Positions 17,182-27,273 are shown, counted from the first letter of the stretch. The stretch is 64,000 nt of DNA from Ignatzschineria ureiclastica (GCF_003121845.1 NZ_QEWQ01000002.1:196498-260497), one strand, 5' to 3'. Program-made: numbers and translations. The notes: generated from the letters alone by a model not told the origin.

Positions 17182-18588
17182 TTAAAAATCGACACCAAAA
17201 TCGTCAAAATCATCGAAACCATCGATATCTAAACTAAACTCGATATCTGATCCTGAACCCTCAAATTTTTCTACTTTTTCTGACTTAATGATATCGGGGA
17301 ATGAGATTAAGATAACGACCATTAAGATTTGAAGAAGTAGAAATGGCATCGCTCCATAATAGATATCTTTAGTGGATACTTCTTTTGGCGCTACTGAACG
17401 TAAGTAGAATAAAGAGAAGCCAAATGGCGGATGCATAAAGGAAGTTTGCATATTCATTGCGAGAATAATCCCAAACCAAGTGAGATCAATACCAAGCGCT
17501 GTAGCAATCGGAACTAATAGAGGTACGAGAATCAGCGCAATTTCAAAGAAGTCTAGGAAGAAAGCCACAAAGAAGATTAAAACATTAACGGCAATGATAA
17601 AGCCTAATGTACCTCCAGGGAGGCTGCCTAAGATATTTTCAATCCAGATACCTCCATTAAGGCTAGTGAATGCTAGAGAGAAAAACATCGAGCCAATCAT
17701 GATAAAGACTACGAAAGTGGTAATCTTTACACTCTGATCAAGTGCTTGGAAGAGTAATTCTTTTGATAGCGCTTTGCGAATAAGTGCAAGAATCATGGCT
17801 CCGACAGCTCCAATTGCGCCGGCTTCTGTCGGTGTTGCCATCCCCATGAATACAGTCCCGAGTACTAGGAATATAAGTGTAACCGGTGGAATAACGCTAG
17901 TGATTACTTTCTTGAAGAGTTGAAAGCCAAATAATGTGCGTTCATGATCAGGAATCGCCGGCATTGATTTGGGTTTAATGATCGTCATCACTAAGATAAA
18001 GAGGATATAGACGCCAATCAGCAACATGCTTGGGATAAGGGCGGCTTTATACATTGAGCCAATAGAAACCCCTAATTGATCCCCTAACACGATCAATACT
18101 AAACTTGGTGGTACAATTTGTGCGAGTGTCCCGGAGGCTGCGATCACCCCTGAAGCAATACGTTTAGAGTAACCGTAGCGGAGCATTATAGGGAGAGAGA
18201 TTAATCCCATCGCAATAACTGAGGCGGAAACAATGCCGGTTGTTGCAGCTAGCATGGTGCCTACAAAAATAACAGAGTAAGCAAGTCCTCCTCGAAGTTT
18301 GCCGAAGAGTTGCCCCATAGTATTAAGAAGATCTTCGGCCATGCCGGTACGTTCTAAAATCAATCCCATTAAAGTAAAGAAGGGGATTGCAAGTAAGGTT
18401 TCATTGCTAATAATGCCGAAGAAACGATCGCTTAGAGCACCTAAAAGGGCAAAATCCAGATGTCCCATCGAGATGCCGATGAGTGAAAAAAGTAAGCCTG
18501 TTGCTGCAAGAGAGAAGGCGATTGGGTAACCCTTTAATAAGAAAAGGATTAACGTTATAAACATTAATGGTGGTAAAAATTCTAACAT
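17182..18588 (-). CDS. dctM: TRAP transporter large permease subunit
   Basis: DctM-type channel subunit with about 11-12 transmembrane helices, 468 residues. Conserved blocks are LAIPFFTLMGLILERTG, GIVSASVIAMGLISLP, ASGTLAQIVPPSLVL, MATPTEAGAIGAVGA and NMQTSFMHPPFGFSLFYLR. The last 35 or so residues form an unusual acidic, Asp/Phe-rich tail (IDGFDDFDDFGVDF) that ordinary DctM proteins of about 430 residues lack. The start overlaps the end of dctQ, so the two are translationally coupled. It drives sodium-coupled uptake with dctQ and one or both DctP proteins. Confidence 0.93.
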   Translation of the reverse strand: MLEFLPPLMFITLILFLLKGYPIAFSLAATGLLFSLIGISMGHLDFALLGALSDRFFGIISNETLLAIPFFTLMGLILERTGMAEDLLNTMGQLFGKLRGGLAYSVIFVGTMLAATTGIVSASVIAMGLISLPIMLRYGYSKRIASGVIAASGTLAQIVPPSLVLIVLGDQLGVSIGSMYKAALIPSMLLIGVYILFILVMTIIKPKSMPAIPDHERTLFGFQLFKKVITSVIPPVTLIFLVLGTVFMGMATPTEAGAIGAVGAMILALIRKALSKELLFQALDQSVKITTFVVFIMIGSMFFSLAFTSLNGGIWIENILGSLPGGTLGFIIAVNVLIFFVAFFLDFFEIALILVPLLVPIATALGIDLTWFGIILAMNMQTSFMHPPFGFSLFYLRSVAPKEVSTKDIYYGAMPFLLLQILMVVILISFPDIIKSEKVEKFEGSGSDIEFSLDIDGFDDFDDFGVDF

Positions 18589-19127
18589 TGTTGCTGTTGC
18601 TCCGGCTGAGTCGCGTTATTATTTGAAGATGTACGTAGCGTAATAATCGCTTTGCAAAGTTCAGATATCCCTTGTAGAAGTAGGAAGAAGATTCCAATGG
18701 GAATTAACGCTTTAATAGGTGCTCGTGGAAGTCCGCCTGGGTTAGGGGAGATTTCCCAAATTTGCCAAGAGCTGATAGCAGGGCCAATTGTGAGGTAAAA
18801 AAGCATTGAGAATGCCGGGAATAGAAAAAAGACAATACCAATAATCTCCATAATCGCTCTTGTTTTTGGCGAGAAACGAGAAGAGATAATATCTATCCGA
18901 ATGTGTTGGTCTTTTAGATAGGTATAGCCCGACGCAAGTAAAAATACTACGGCAAATAGATACCATTGGCTTTCAAGCATCCCATTGGAACTTAAGTGGA
19001 AAATGTATCTAAACAGTGCATTCCCAGCAGAAATTAAGGTCGCTAAAAAAATAGCCACGATCGCTATTTTGCCTAAAAAAATATTGATCGAATCAATTGT
19101 ATGCGAAATTTTATGTAGTATGTTCAT
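18582..19127 (-). CDS. dctQ: TRAP transporter small permease subunit
   Basis: 181-residue inner-membrane protein with four transmembrane helices. The DctQ block SNGMLESQWYLFAVVFLLASGYTYLKDQHIRIDI is recognisable in the middle of the protein. The C-terminus is a short Gln/Asn-rich cytoplasmic tail. It is the first gene of the dctQ-dctM unit and overlaps dctM by seven bases. The large subunit and two binding proteins lie downstream. Confidence 0.9.
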   Translation of the reverse strand: MNILHKISHTIDSINIFLGKIAIVAIFLATLISAGNALFRYIFHLSSNGMLESQWYLFAVVFLLASGYTYLKDQHIRIDIISSRFSPKTRAIMEIIGIVFFLFPAFSMLFYLTIGPAISSWQIWEISPNPGGLPRAPIKALIPIGIFFLLLQGISELCKAIITLRTSSNNNATQPEQQQQC

Positions 19128-19531
19128 GGTTAAAGAGTGTTGTGATTCACATAAGTATATTTAATTTATATTTAATATTTAGTGATTTTGGTAAGTAATT
19201 TTAGGTTTGTTTATTATAAATAGGCATAGTGATGTTATAACCTATAAAAAGAGGCATGCAATTTGCTTGCATACCTCATATTAATGTACTTCATATTATC
19301 AAAATTGCCAATACTTTATTTTGGCAATATAGTTGATTGATTTTTATTGAATTATTGCTAAATATAAATAGAAGAAAAACGAAGTTTTCTAACCTTTTTT
19401 AGTTTTAACATTAACTATAGTTTAAGTGTAATGTTCACACCAGTGATATTTATATTGCGATCTTCGTGTTCGCGATATAGATCCCGGGTTAATGAAATGT
19501 ATCTCTGTTAGTAGATACGATATCATTTCAC
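19128..19531 (-). promoter_or_regulatory. 404-bp intergenic region, dctQ promoter side and fbp 3' flank
   Basis: No reading frame. It contains two hairpins: gaggcatgcaa/ttgcatacctc at 19251-19277 (one mismatch), and attgccaa/ttggcaat at about 19304-19327. The dctQ promoter should lie between 19128 and 19245. Confidence 0.35.
19244..19277 (-). terminator. possible minus-strand terminator downstream of fbp
   Basis: An 11-bp stem with one mismatch. On the minus strand it is followed by five T (the plus strand reads taaaaa on its left). It lies about 250 bases after the fbp stop. Confidence 0.5.
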
Positions 19532-20584
19532 CTATTGATACTGTGGACATTGATGCTTAAATTCTTTGTCTGTCTCACTTGCATAAGCTTTGTGGTTATC
19601 AAGTAAAATGGTCATATCTTCTTTTGAGCCCATGATAACCGGTACTCGTTGGTGTAATTTTTGCGGCGTTAGGTTTAAAATTCGCTCATACCCCGTTGTT
19701 GCGATGCCACCAGCTTGTTCTACTAAAAATGCCATCGGGTTTGCTTCATACATGAGGCGTAATCGACCACCTTTTTGAGTAAGGCTTGAATCCATAGGGT
19801 AGGCAAATACACCACCTCTTTGTATAAGACGATGAATATCCATTACCATTGCACCGACCCAGCGCATAGTATATTTTTTCTTACGAGGACCACCTACACC
19901 TAGATCACAGTCATCTACATATTGACGTACAGGTGGTTCCCAAAGATTACGATTAGCCTGGTTAATCGCATACTCTGCGGTAGTTTCTGGGATTTTCATG
20001 TCCGGATGAGTAAGGATAAACTCTCCGATTGACGGATCAAGCGTAAACCCATGTGTGCCATGCCCAATAGTGAGTACCATCATGGTCGCAGAGCCGTAAA
20101 GACAGTAGCCAGCACAAACTTGCTTAACGCCCTCTTGAAGAAAATCAGCTTCAGTCGGATGTTTTTTGTCCGTTTTAAGAATAGAGAAAATAGTACCAAT
20201 AGGACCATTAATCTCAATATTACTAGAACCATCTAGAGGATCAAAAATTAACAGATAGTTGCCACGTGGTTGCCCATCAGGAATAGGATAAACATCATCC
20301 ATTTCTTCACTAGCCATAGCGGCGACATGACCACGTTTTGCATTATTTTTGATAAAGAGATCGTTTGCGATCACATCTAAAATTTGCTGAGTCTCACCTT
20401 GGCAGTTTTCGTTTTCTGTCGCACCTAAAACATTTGCGAGTTGTCCTTTTTGGACTGCCGCTGCAATCATTTTGCAGGAGACGGCAATATCATTGAGTAG
20501 GAGGGTGAAATTGCCGGTTGCATCGGGGTATCGACGTTGCTCTTCCATAATATATTGTGAGAGCGTAACACCAAAATGAGTCAT
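19532..20584 (-). CDS. fbp: fructose-1,6-bisphosphatase class I
   Basis: Gluconeogenic enzyme hydrolysing fructose 1,6-bisphosphate. 350 residues. Metal- and phosphate-site motifs are visible: ASEEMDD (about 91-97), the signature DPLDGSSN (about 115-122), GTIFSI, YGSATMMVLT, and the substrate lid region KKKYTMRWVGAMVMDIHR. The catalytic EANP/QAGG block (YEANPMAFLVEQAGGIATTG) closes the C-terminal half. It is a single gene divergent from fur, with its promoter in the 250-bp region between them. Confidence 0.96.
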   Translation of the reverse strand: MTHFGVTLSQYIMEEQRRYPDATGNFTLLLNDIAVSCKMIAAAVQKGQLANVLGATENENCQGETQQILDVIANDLFIKNNAKRGHVAAMASEEMDDVYPIPDGQPRGNYLLIFDPLDGSSNIEINGPIGTIFSILKTDKKHPTEADFLQEGVKQVCAGYCLYGSATMMVLTIGHGTHGFTLDPSIGEFILTHPDMKIPETTAEYAINQANRNLWEPPVRQYVDDCDLGVGGPRKKKYTMRWVGAMVMDIHRLIQRGGVFAYPMDSSLTQKGGRLRLMYEANPMAFLVEQAGGIATTGYERILNLTPQKLHQRVPVIMGSKEDMTILLDNHKAYASETDKEFKHQCPQYQ

Positions 20585-20832
20585 TGAAATCTCCAGATTC
20601 TGAGTAAATTCTGATTTAAGATAATAAAAAATTGAGCTTATGATATACTTTTTCCGTTATGAGTGGAAGTATTTTTGTAGTAGATGTGTAGTTTTCATGT
20701 TTCTCTAATCTGCCGAAAAATAGTCAATAGCATTTGTTGGAATTAATGCTATTTGTCGCTATACTCATTAAATTATAGCTATTATTAATATCTCACTAGC
20801 CCGATTTTTTCAGGTTTGGCGATAGAAGTCTA

Positions 20833-21276
20833 ATGGGAGAATCAAGTAAAATTATGAGTTCTACAGAATTAAAAAATGCAGGTTTAAAAGTTACTTTACC
20901 GCGTCTTAAAATTTTAGATATTTTAGCAAAAGCAGCAGCAACACCTGTCTGCCATTTGACTGCTGAAGAGATCTATATGCAGTTAAGTAGTTCGGGTGAA
21001 GAAGTAGGGCTTGCGACAGTCTATCGTGTTTTAACGCAGTTTGAGCAAGCAGGGTTGGTTCGCCGCCATTTCTTTGATGGTGGACAGTCGATGTTTGAAA
21101 TAGATGAGGGTGATCAACACGATCATATTATCTGTATTAATTGTGGGCATATCGGTGAATTTTCACATGCTAAAATTCATGAAAAACAAGCGCAGATTGC
21201 GGCCGAATTAGGTTATGAATTAACGGATGCGCGTACAATTCTGCACGGTATTTGTGCAAAATGCAGAGAAAAATAG
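20833..21276 (+). CDS. fur: ferric uptake regulator Fur
   Basis: Iron-responsive repressor, 147 residues. The winged-helix DNA-binding domain contains LKNAGLKVTLPRLKIL and EEVGLATVYRVLTQFEQAGL. The metal-binding dimerisation domain has the Fur signature DQHDHIICINCG, and C-terminal Cys residues CAKC complete the structural zinc site. E. coli Fur aligns with a start at ATG 20854 (MSSTELKNAGLK), so the first seven codons from 20833 may not be used. Only the 20833 start has a near purine-rich site (AGAAG). A candidate Fur target is upstream of the VIT1-like gene at the window end. Confidence 0.95.
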   Translation: MGESSKIMSSTELKNAGLKVTLPRLKILDILAKAAATPVCHLTAEEIYMQLSSSGEEVGLATVYRVLTQFEQAGLVRRHFFDGGQSMFEIDEGDQHDHIICINCGHIGEFSHAKIHEKQAQIAAELGYELTDARTILHGICAKCREK

Positions 21277-22895
21277 TTTTTTTACGTCAAGAGCTCACAA
21301 CTCGACGCTATGCGTTTATATGGATTAGTATTTGGCTAATCCTTATCTTTTCTACGTGGTTTTCACGGCCACTGACACCATTTCAAGAAACACTTTTTTC
21401 AGGTATTGTCTGGGAATTGTATCAGAGTGGGGATTGGCTCTATCCTCAGATTAATGGTGTTTATCAGCACGCAAGTTACCCGCTGAATTATTGGTTAGGC
21501 ATTATTATTTGGAAAATATTTGGGGTTTCGGAGTTTTCACTTCGTGCATTAGCGAGCTTTTTTAGTTTAGGAACGTTATTTTTAACTGCTTGGGCGGCTT
21601 ATCAGCTGTGGCCTGATCGCCGTGATGTGAGAGCAAATGCCCCTTTTGTACTCATCGGTAGTTTGATGTGGACTATTTTTGCCACAGCTAATTTAGATTA
21701 TCTCTACTTTACTTTCTATTTGATGCTTACCATGAATTTTTTAATTCGGGCTTGGCGTTTTAAGCGAGATGCATGGTGGCTAGCGTATGCTATTAGTCTG
21801 ACATTAGGACTCTATTCAGCAGGGCTTATTTTTCTTTTAGTCGCTGTCCCTATTATTTATCTGGCACCTTATTGGTCACCAGATAGGTGGAAACGCATTT
21901 ATCTCTGGGGCTCTCTCTCTATTGTCGTAGCGCTTCTGCTATTTTCTCTATGGGCAATCACAGCTTCATCGGCTTTAGGGTTCTCTTTAATCGATGCGAC
22001 GGGCTTAAGTTACATCGTCAAAGCGCTGAATAATACAGCGCCATTTTATGTTTATTTTCTCAATCTCGTTATTATTCTCTTTCCTTGGTTATTTTGGCTT
22101 AGAATTTATAGGTTATATCGTGAAGTTGAGTGGGATGCTTCATTTCGTTTTGTAGTATTTTGGTTTTTGTGTCTTATTGTTGTTCTTGGGATATTAAGTC
22201 TTACATCTCTTGATGCTTTACTGCCACTTTATCCGGCATTAGGTCTTGTTATTGCACGAATTTATCGAAATGGTTTGAGTACCAAGAAAGATATTGCGCT
22301 GATTGTGGTTATTATGATTGGTGCGGGATTACTATTGATTTTAATTCCGCAATATTATCAAAGCTTAAATTTGCCCCAATGGGTAGGGAATGTGTCGCCA
22401 TTTTGGGGTATCGGACTTATCTTATTTAGTATTACATTGCTGTTTAATGCTGCTAATACCCGTATTATGACTTTAGCGTTGATGAGCGTTGCTTTAACAC
22501 TTGCCTTGAATTTTGGCGTTGTGCGAGTTGCACTTGATTTTTATGATTTAAAACCTGTAGGTGAGCGTGTCTCATGGTATCAAGGTAAAGGTTTTACCGT
22601 TGGCAATGTTTCTACGTATCGAGGACATTTACAATTTGAAGGTCGGTTAACTGATCCTATTCTAGAAGTTTTTACGATGGAAGATGTGGCAAAGTTAATT
22701 GCAGATGATCCTCATGCGCGACTTATCCTCTATGTTGAGAAACGTGATTTATTGGGGGATGATATTATTGAATATTGGCAGCCTTTTAGAGGGCGTTATT
22801 TGATGATTGCGAGAGCAGATAACGTATATAAAATGTTGCGAGGTCTACGAGAACAAGGTGAGAACCGAGAAGTATTCGGTATTACGCTGTATTAA
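21261..22895 (+). CDS. GT39/ArnT-like membrane glycosyltransferase
   Basis: Integral membrane protein of 544 residues with about 10-12 transmembrane helices and a short soluble C-terminus. The first periplasmic loop reads RPLTPFQETLFSGIVWELYQ, followed by DWLYPQINGVYQHASYPLNYWL. This is the arrangement of polyprenyl-phosphate glycosyltransferases of the PMT/ArnT type, in which acidic loop residues are catalytic. Here the acidic residue is the E of FQE. The aminoarabinose pathway is not next to it, so sugar and acceptor are unknown. The ATG at 21261 overlaps the end of fur by 16 bases, suggesting coupling. A TTG at 21252 is less likely. Confidence 0.75.
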   Translation: MQRKIVFLRQELTTRRYAFIWISIWLILIFSTWFSRPLTPFQETLFSGIVWELYQSGDWLYPQINGVYQHASYPLNYWLGIIIWKIFGVSEFSLRALASFFSLGTLFLTAWAAYQLWPDRRDVRANAPFVLIGSLMWTIFATANLDYLYFTFYLMLTMNFLIRAWRFKRDAWWLAYAISLTLGLYSAGLIFLLVAVPIIYLAPYWSPDRWKRIYLWGSLSIVVALLLFSLWAITASSALGFSLIDATGLSYIVKALNNTAPFYVYFLNLVIILFPWLFWLRIYRLYREVEWDASFRFVVFWFLCLIVVLGILSLTSLDALLPLYPALGLVIARIYRNGLSTKKDIALIVVIMIGAGLLLILIPQYYQSLNLPQWVGNVSPFWGIGLILFSITLLFNAANTRIMTLALMSVALTLALNFGVVRVALDFYDLKPVGERVSWYQGKGFTVGNVSTYRGHLQFEGRLTDPILEVFTMEDVAKLIADDPHARLILYVEKRDLLGDDIIEYWQPFRGRYLMIARADNVYKMLRGLREQGENREVFGITLY

Positions 22896-23269
22896 TAATA
22901 GGTTATATGATGATCGTGATTTTGAAGTGCTTTAAAAGAACAAAAGATGATGCTAATAGTGAAATGATGTAGATAGGATATTCAAGCTGTTTATCTATGG
23001 GGGGAAAATAGTATATACTTCTTCTCAAATAGAAAAGTATCAAATGATTAAGTCACAAGTGAATTTAGTTATGAGTGATTTAAAGTAGATAATATAATTT
23101 TGTATACTATTATTCGTTATGAATCTATTGTGCTGTAAGTAGGGAATTATAATTTGCAATACAAAAGAGACAGAGATACTCGAGGATATATAGCTTGAGG
23201 GTATATAAAAGAGTAATGATTCAATATAATAAATAGACTAGTAAATAGATGAAAGGATAACTCTGAATT
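22896..23269 (+). promoter_or_regulatory. 374-bp AT-rich region upstream of ppiD
   Basis: No convincing reading frame or strong hairpin. Several TATA-like hexamers occur (for example tatact near 23103), but I cannot choose a promoter. A loose inverted pair, atactcgag...cttgagggtat at about 23178-23206, is the only structure seen. Confidence 0.25.
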
Positions 23270-25183
23270 ATGATGCAATTCATCCGGGACCATGCAAACA
23301 GTGTATGGGCAAAAATATTATTAATTGGAGTCGGTGTTTCGCTTGCAGGAATCGGCGGAACACAGATTTTTAGTGGTCCTAGCGCAGATGCAATTGCTAG
23401 CGTTGATGGCAGTAAAATTACATTGCAAGAAGTAGAAGCACAATATCAGTTACTACTTAATAATTATGCACAAAATACAGAATTGACAGAAGATATGCAA
23501 CGTCAATATAAACTCATTGCGCGAGAAGATTTAATTCAACGTAGAGCTCTCAATAAGCAAGCCGAAGATTGGAAGATTCGTGCATCGGATCGCGCTGTTG
23601 CCGAGAAAATTATAGAGATTCCTGCTTTCCAAAAGAATGGTGTTTTTGATCAAGAAACCTATAAGCAAGCACTTTTCTACTCTGGTTACAATATTGAGTC
23701 ATTTGAAGATAGCGTTCGTCGCGATGTTGAAGATCAAATTATTCGGGAAGCTTTTGCATTGAGTGCTTTTGCTTCTGAGAAAGCTTTAGTTGAAGAGTTA
23801 GAATATCTAGGGCAAACCCGTGATCTTGCTGTTGCGACTTATAATTATAGAGATCAAGTCAAAAATGTTGCGGTATCAAATGATGAAGTTGCTGCACGTT
23901 ATGAAGCCAATAAAGATCAATTTGTAACGCCTGATAGAATTAAAGTGCAATATTTAGAGCTTACGCCAGCACTATTCGGAGCAGATGCTCAGGTTGATCT
24001 CAGCACTGATATGATTGCTGATGAGATGGCTAAGCTTAAAAAAGAGAATGAGCAACGTGCTTCTGAGCAATTTACGATTGAATATAGTAATGATGTGGAA
24101 AAAGCCGAGGCACTTCAATTATTAGCAGATCTACGAGCTCAACTTGTGTCGGGTGCAATGACTTTTGATGAAGCTAAGGCGCAAATGCAGGATGTAAATA
24201 ATGCTTACTACAATAAAAATGGTAACTTCAAATATGGGGCTGCTGGTATTCCACAATTCGATGATGCACTTTTTGCATTAACGGAAGCAGATCCTTATTC
24301 AGAGCCTTTTGCAACAGATGGTGAGGTTCATCTGGTTCATTTGTTAGGTATCACAACGCCTTTTACAGATGAGAATGATCTCAAAACAGCGGCAATTAAT
24401 AATTTGAAACAGAAGCAACATTTAGATCAATATTTGCAAGCTGAAGCAAGAATGCAGCAACTAGCAGAAACATATACTGAATCTCTTGATGAGATTGCGC
24501 AGGATTTAGGGGTGTCACTAAAAGAGACTGATTGGCTTAATGTAGATCAGCCTGAAGGATTTATTGCAAATCCTACAGTTTGGGATGCTTTAAATACTGT
24601 TGATGTACGTGAAAATCACCGTAATTCATTACCATTTGCATTTAATAATGAAGATAATCACGCGATGATTGTACGAATTGCAGATCAAGAAGAACGTAGA
24701 CAAAAATCTCTTGATGAAAGCTATGATGAGATCAAAGCTGAACTTGCGATGGAGAAAGCTAAATCATCTATTACTGATCGAGTAAATGCGATGTTAGAAG
24801 CAGGGGATGTTGAAAGTTTCCAAAATGATATTGAGCAGTTAGGTTTTGCTTATAATCAGTATAATGATTTAGCAATTACTTCTATTGGTAACTTACAAGC
24901 AAAGCCAGTTGAACAGACTGCGATTTCGAATGGTTTTGAAAAAGTAAAACAATTGAAAGATAATAAACCAGAATATCTTGTGGAAGATATTGATGGTCAT
25001 ATTGTTGTCGTTGCTGTGAATAATATCAAAAAGGGGGAGAGTGCTGATTTCCCTGATGATGTGAAAGCACAGCTACGTGAATATCTTGATGCTCGTTCTG
25101 GTAGTTATGAATATCAAGCCTTATTGCTCTATATTAAAAATCATAGCAATATTAAACTCTATAACAGTAGTTTCTTTAACTAA
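23270..25183 (+). CDS. ppiD: PpiD-like periplasmic chaperone / SurA_N domain protein
   Basis: Membrane-anchored periplasmic folding factor near the Sec translocon, 637 residues, close to E. coli PpiD. A short cytoplasmic N-terminus (MMQFIRDHANS) is followed by one transmembrane helix (about 12-35). The SurA_N-like chaperone region then begins ADAIASVDGSKITLQEVEAQY. The central parvulin-like domain is weak (about 245-360, SGAMTFDEAKAQMQD...) and lacks an obvious active-site core, as in E. coli PpiD. Long helical segments follow to the C-terminus. It is transcribed alone; a strong terminator follows. Confidence 0.85.
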   Translation: MMQFIRDHANSVWAKILLIGVGVSLAGIGGTQIFSGPSADAIASVDGSKITLQEVEAQYQLLLNNYAQNTELTEDMQRQYKLIAREDLIQRRALNKQAEDWKIRASDRAVAEKIIEIPAFQKNGVFDQETYKQALFYSGYNIESFEDSVRRDVEDQIIREAFALSAFASEKALVEELEYLGQTRDLAVATYNYRDQVKNVAVSNDEVAARYEANKDQFVTPDRIKVQYLELTPALFGADAQVDLSTDMIADEMAKLKKENEQRASEQFTIEYSNDVEKAEALQLLADLRAQLVSGAMTFDEAKAQMQDVNNAYYNKNGNFKYGAAGIPQFDDALFALTEADPYSEPFATDGEVHLVHLLGITTPFTDENDLKTAAINNLKQKQHLDQYLQAEARMQQLAETYTESLDEIAQDLGVSLKETDWLNVDQPEGFIANPTVWDALNTVDVRENHRNSLPFAFNNEDNHAMIVRIADQEERRQKSLDESYDEIKAELAMEKAKSSITDRVNAMLEAGDVESFQNDIEQLGFAYNQYNDLAITSIGNLQAKPVEQTAISNGFEKVKQLKDNKPEYLVEDIDGHIVVVAVNNIKKGESADFPDDVKAQLREYLDARSGSYEYQALLLYIKNHSNIKLYNSSFFN

Positions 25184-25251
25184 TGAGTAGTCATTTTAGA
25201 TTTATAAGATGACAAGGCTGTATATAGTGTTGAAAGAGCAAGTATGATAAG

Positions 25252-25285
25252 GAAAGGTTGGTGTGATCGCCAACCTTTCTTATTA
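25252..25285 (+). terminator. terminator of ppiD
   Basis: 10-bp perfect stem gaaaggttgg / ccaacctttc with an 8-base loop and a T-rich tail (ttatt). Confidence 0.85.
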
Positions 25286-25333
25286 TGAGAATAGGCAAGT
25301 TGGGCAATTTAAAATAATTGAGAATGTAATGCG

Positions 25334-26344
25334 ATGAGAATCACACAAAAACAAAATTTAAAGGCTTTTAATACTTTAGGGGTTGATGTATCGGCGGATT
25401 ATTTTGCAATAATAGATAATCTGACAGATCGATCTAAATTACGATCGCTAACATCTCCAATACTCTTTCTAGGTGGTGGTAGTAATATCCTGTTTACCCA
25501 AGATTATTCGGGAACTGTTGTCTACAATCAACTCAGAGGAATCGAAGTTCTTCACCAAGAGCAAGATTCTGTATTTGTGCGAGCTATGGGTGGAGAAGTT
25601 TGGCATAATTTTGTTGTACAGATGCATCGGCAGGGTTTTTATGGTCTTGAGTATCTTGCGCTCATTCCGGGAACAGTGGGCGCTTCTCCTGTACAGAATA
25701 TTGGTGCTTATGGGTTTGAAGTGAAAGACTTTATCGAGTCTGTAGAGGCCTTTGATTGTCAAAAGAATTGTTGTGTGACATTCACTAAAGAGGCGTGTAA
25801 TTTTGGATACCGAGATAGTTTTTTTAAACAAAATCCTGGCCGATTTTTTATTACCGCAGTGACATTTAAGTTATCGACATTGCCGGTCATTAATCTCTCT
25901 TATCATGTTTTACAACGTTATCTGAATGAGCAGGGAGTTGAAAGTGATCAGATTAATGCTACTGATATTTTATCGGCGGTAATTGCTATTCGGAGTAGTA
26001 AATTGCCTGATCCTAAAGTATTAGGAAATGCCGGAAGCTTCTTTAAAAATCCTGTGATCTCTTTAGAAAAATGGTACTCTTTGCAACAAGCTTATCCGCA
26101 ATTAGTGCATTATCTCCAAGAAGATCCGAATAAAGTGAAATTGGCAGCAGGGCAGTTAATTGATATTGCTGGTTTTAAAGGAGTGCGAGAAGGTAATGTT
26201 GGAATGCATAAAGATCAAGCATTGATCCTCGTTAATTATGGTAATGCAAAAGGAGAGGAGCTGCGACAATTCTCTGAAAAAGTACAGAAGAAGATTTTGT
26301 CACAATTTGATATAATGTTAGAAGCTGAGCCTTTAATCTTATAA
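25334..26344 (+). CDS. murB: UDP-N-acetylenolpyruvoylglucosamine reductase
   Basis: FAD enzyme making UDP-MurNAc for peptidoglycan. 336 residues, type I (E. coli-like) MurB. The FAD domain contains LFLGGGSNILF and IPGTVGASPVQNIGAYG. Catalytic residues can be placed in FGYRDSFFK (Arg), NAGSFFKNP (the proton-donating Ser) and LEAEP (the C-terminal Glu). The type I Tyr loop insertion region is present. The gene has its own terminator upstream and about 210 bases before mlaC, so it is probably monocistronic. Confidence 0.96.
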   Translation: MRITQKQNLKAFNTLGVDVSADYFAIIDNLTDRSKLRSLTSPILFLGGGSNILFTQDYSGTVVYNQLRGIEVLHQEQDSVFVRAMGGEVWHNFVVQMHRQGFYGLEYLALIPGTVGASPVQNIGAYGFEVKDFIESVEAFDCQKNCCVTFTKEACNFGYRDSFFKQNPGRFFITAVTFKLSTLPVINLSYHVLQRYLNEQGVESDQINATDILSAVIAIRSSKLPDPKVLGNAGSFFKNPVISLEKWYSLQQAYPQLVHYLQEDPNKVKLAAGQLIDIAGFKGVREGNVGMHKDQALILVNYGNAKGEELRQFSEKVQKKILSQFDIMLEAEPLIL

Positions 26345-26556
26345 ATAGAGCTTATGACTATTAATAAGTGAGTAATAGCGTAGATCTCTTTTGATGGATT
26401 TATAGTGATCAATCAAAATCTAAAATCGATAATCTATTTATTGTATATTGAAGATATTATAGGTTGTATCTAGTAATTTTGACTGACAAAGTATTGTTGT
26501 ACTGTAATTGAATACTTAGTGTGTAGTTAATATGTAAGAAATAATAGGGAATTAGT

Positions 26557-27168
26557 ATGAAATATAATTTTAGAAAGTTCATGATGTTTAGTTTTTTTAT
26601 TGCGGTAATGTCTCTCTTTCAGACAGTCAATGCGCAAGAAGATCCTGTTAGCGTGATTAAAAACACATCTGATCAACTATTTAAGACACTTAAAGAACAG
26701 AAAACTGTTTTGAAGAAAGATCCAAACAAAGTCTATGGAATTGTAGAGAATATTCTTGTTCCTAGATTCGATTTTGGTACCATTTCGCAATGGGTTATGG
26801 GGCGCTCTTGGCGTACCGCAACACCTGCACAAAGAGATGAGTTTACTGCGGAATTTAAACGCCTCCTCATTAATACGTATGCCGGTGTATTACTCGATTA
26901 TAGTGATGAAAAACTGAATGTTTTACCACTTCCGCCTAATGCTGCAAAAGGTGATGAAGTAACGGTTCGTTCGGAAATTATCTCTAAAGATCGTCCTCCT
27001 ATTGCTATTAATTACTCTATGATTAAAGCGAATAATCGTTGGATGGTTTATGACGTATCGGTAGAGGGTGTCAGTATTGTTGCGAATTACCGCTCTGAAA
27101 TTAGAGAGTTAGTATCTCGTAATGGTATTGATGGGATGATTAAAGTTATTAAAAGTAAAAATAAGTAA
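26557..27168 (+). CDS. mlaC: MlaC, periplasmic phospholipid carrier
   Basis: 203-residue lipid shuttle between the outer-membrane MlaA complex and the inner-membrane MlaFEDB transporter. Signal peptide of residues 1-26 (ends VNAQ). Family blocks: VENILVPRFDFGTISQWVMGRSWRTA, FTAEFKRLLINTYAGVLLDY and INYSMIKANNRWMVYDVSVEGVS. The usual mlaFED genes are not upstream; murB is. A strong terminator separates it from mlaB. Confidence 0.93.
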   Translation: MKYNFRKFMMFSFFIAVMSLFQTVNAQEDPVSVIKNTSDQLFKTLKEQKTVLKKDPNKVYGIVENILVPRFDFGTISQWVMGRSWRTATPAQRDEFTAEFKRLLINTYAGVLLDYSDEKLNVLPLPPNAAKGDEVTVRSEIISKDRPPIAINYSMIKANNRWMVYDVSVEGVSIVANYRSEIRELVSRNGIDGMIKVIKSKNK

Positions 27169-27220
27169 GAAGAAATAGTATCGTCTAGACTATATCGGTC
27201 TAAAATTACATTTATTTCGA

Positions 27221-27273
27221 TAGATCACAGATTAAAAGCGAAGATTGAACTGCTTTTCTGTGATCTATTTTTT
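27221..27273 (+). terminator. terminator between mlaC and mlaB
   Basis: 10-bp stem tagatcacag / ctgtgatcta, with a second inner pairing aaaagc / gcttttc, then a run of six T. Confidence 0.85.

Noticed and set aside
25469-25831. 120-residue minus-strand frame in murB
   Set aside because: It lies wholly inside a well-supported gene and lacks any recognisable feature.
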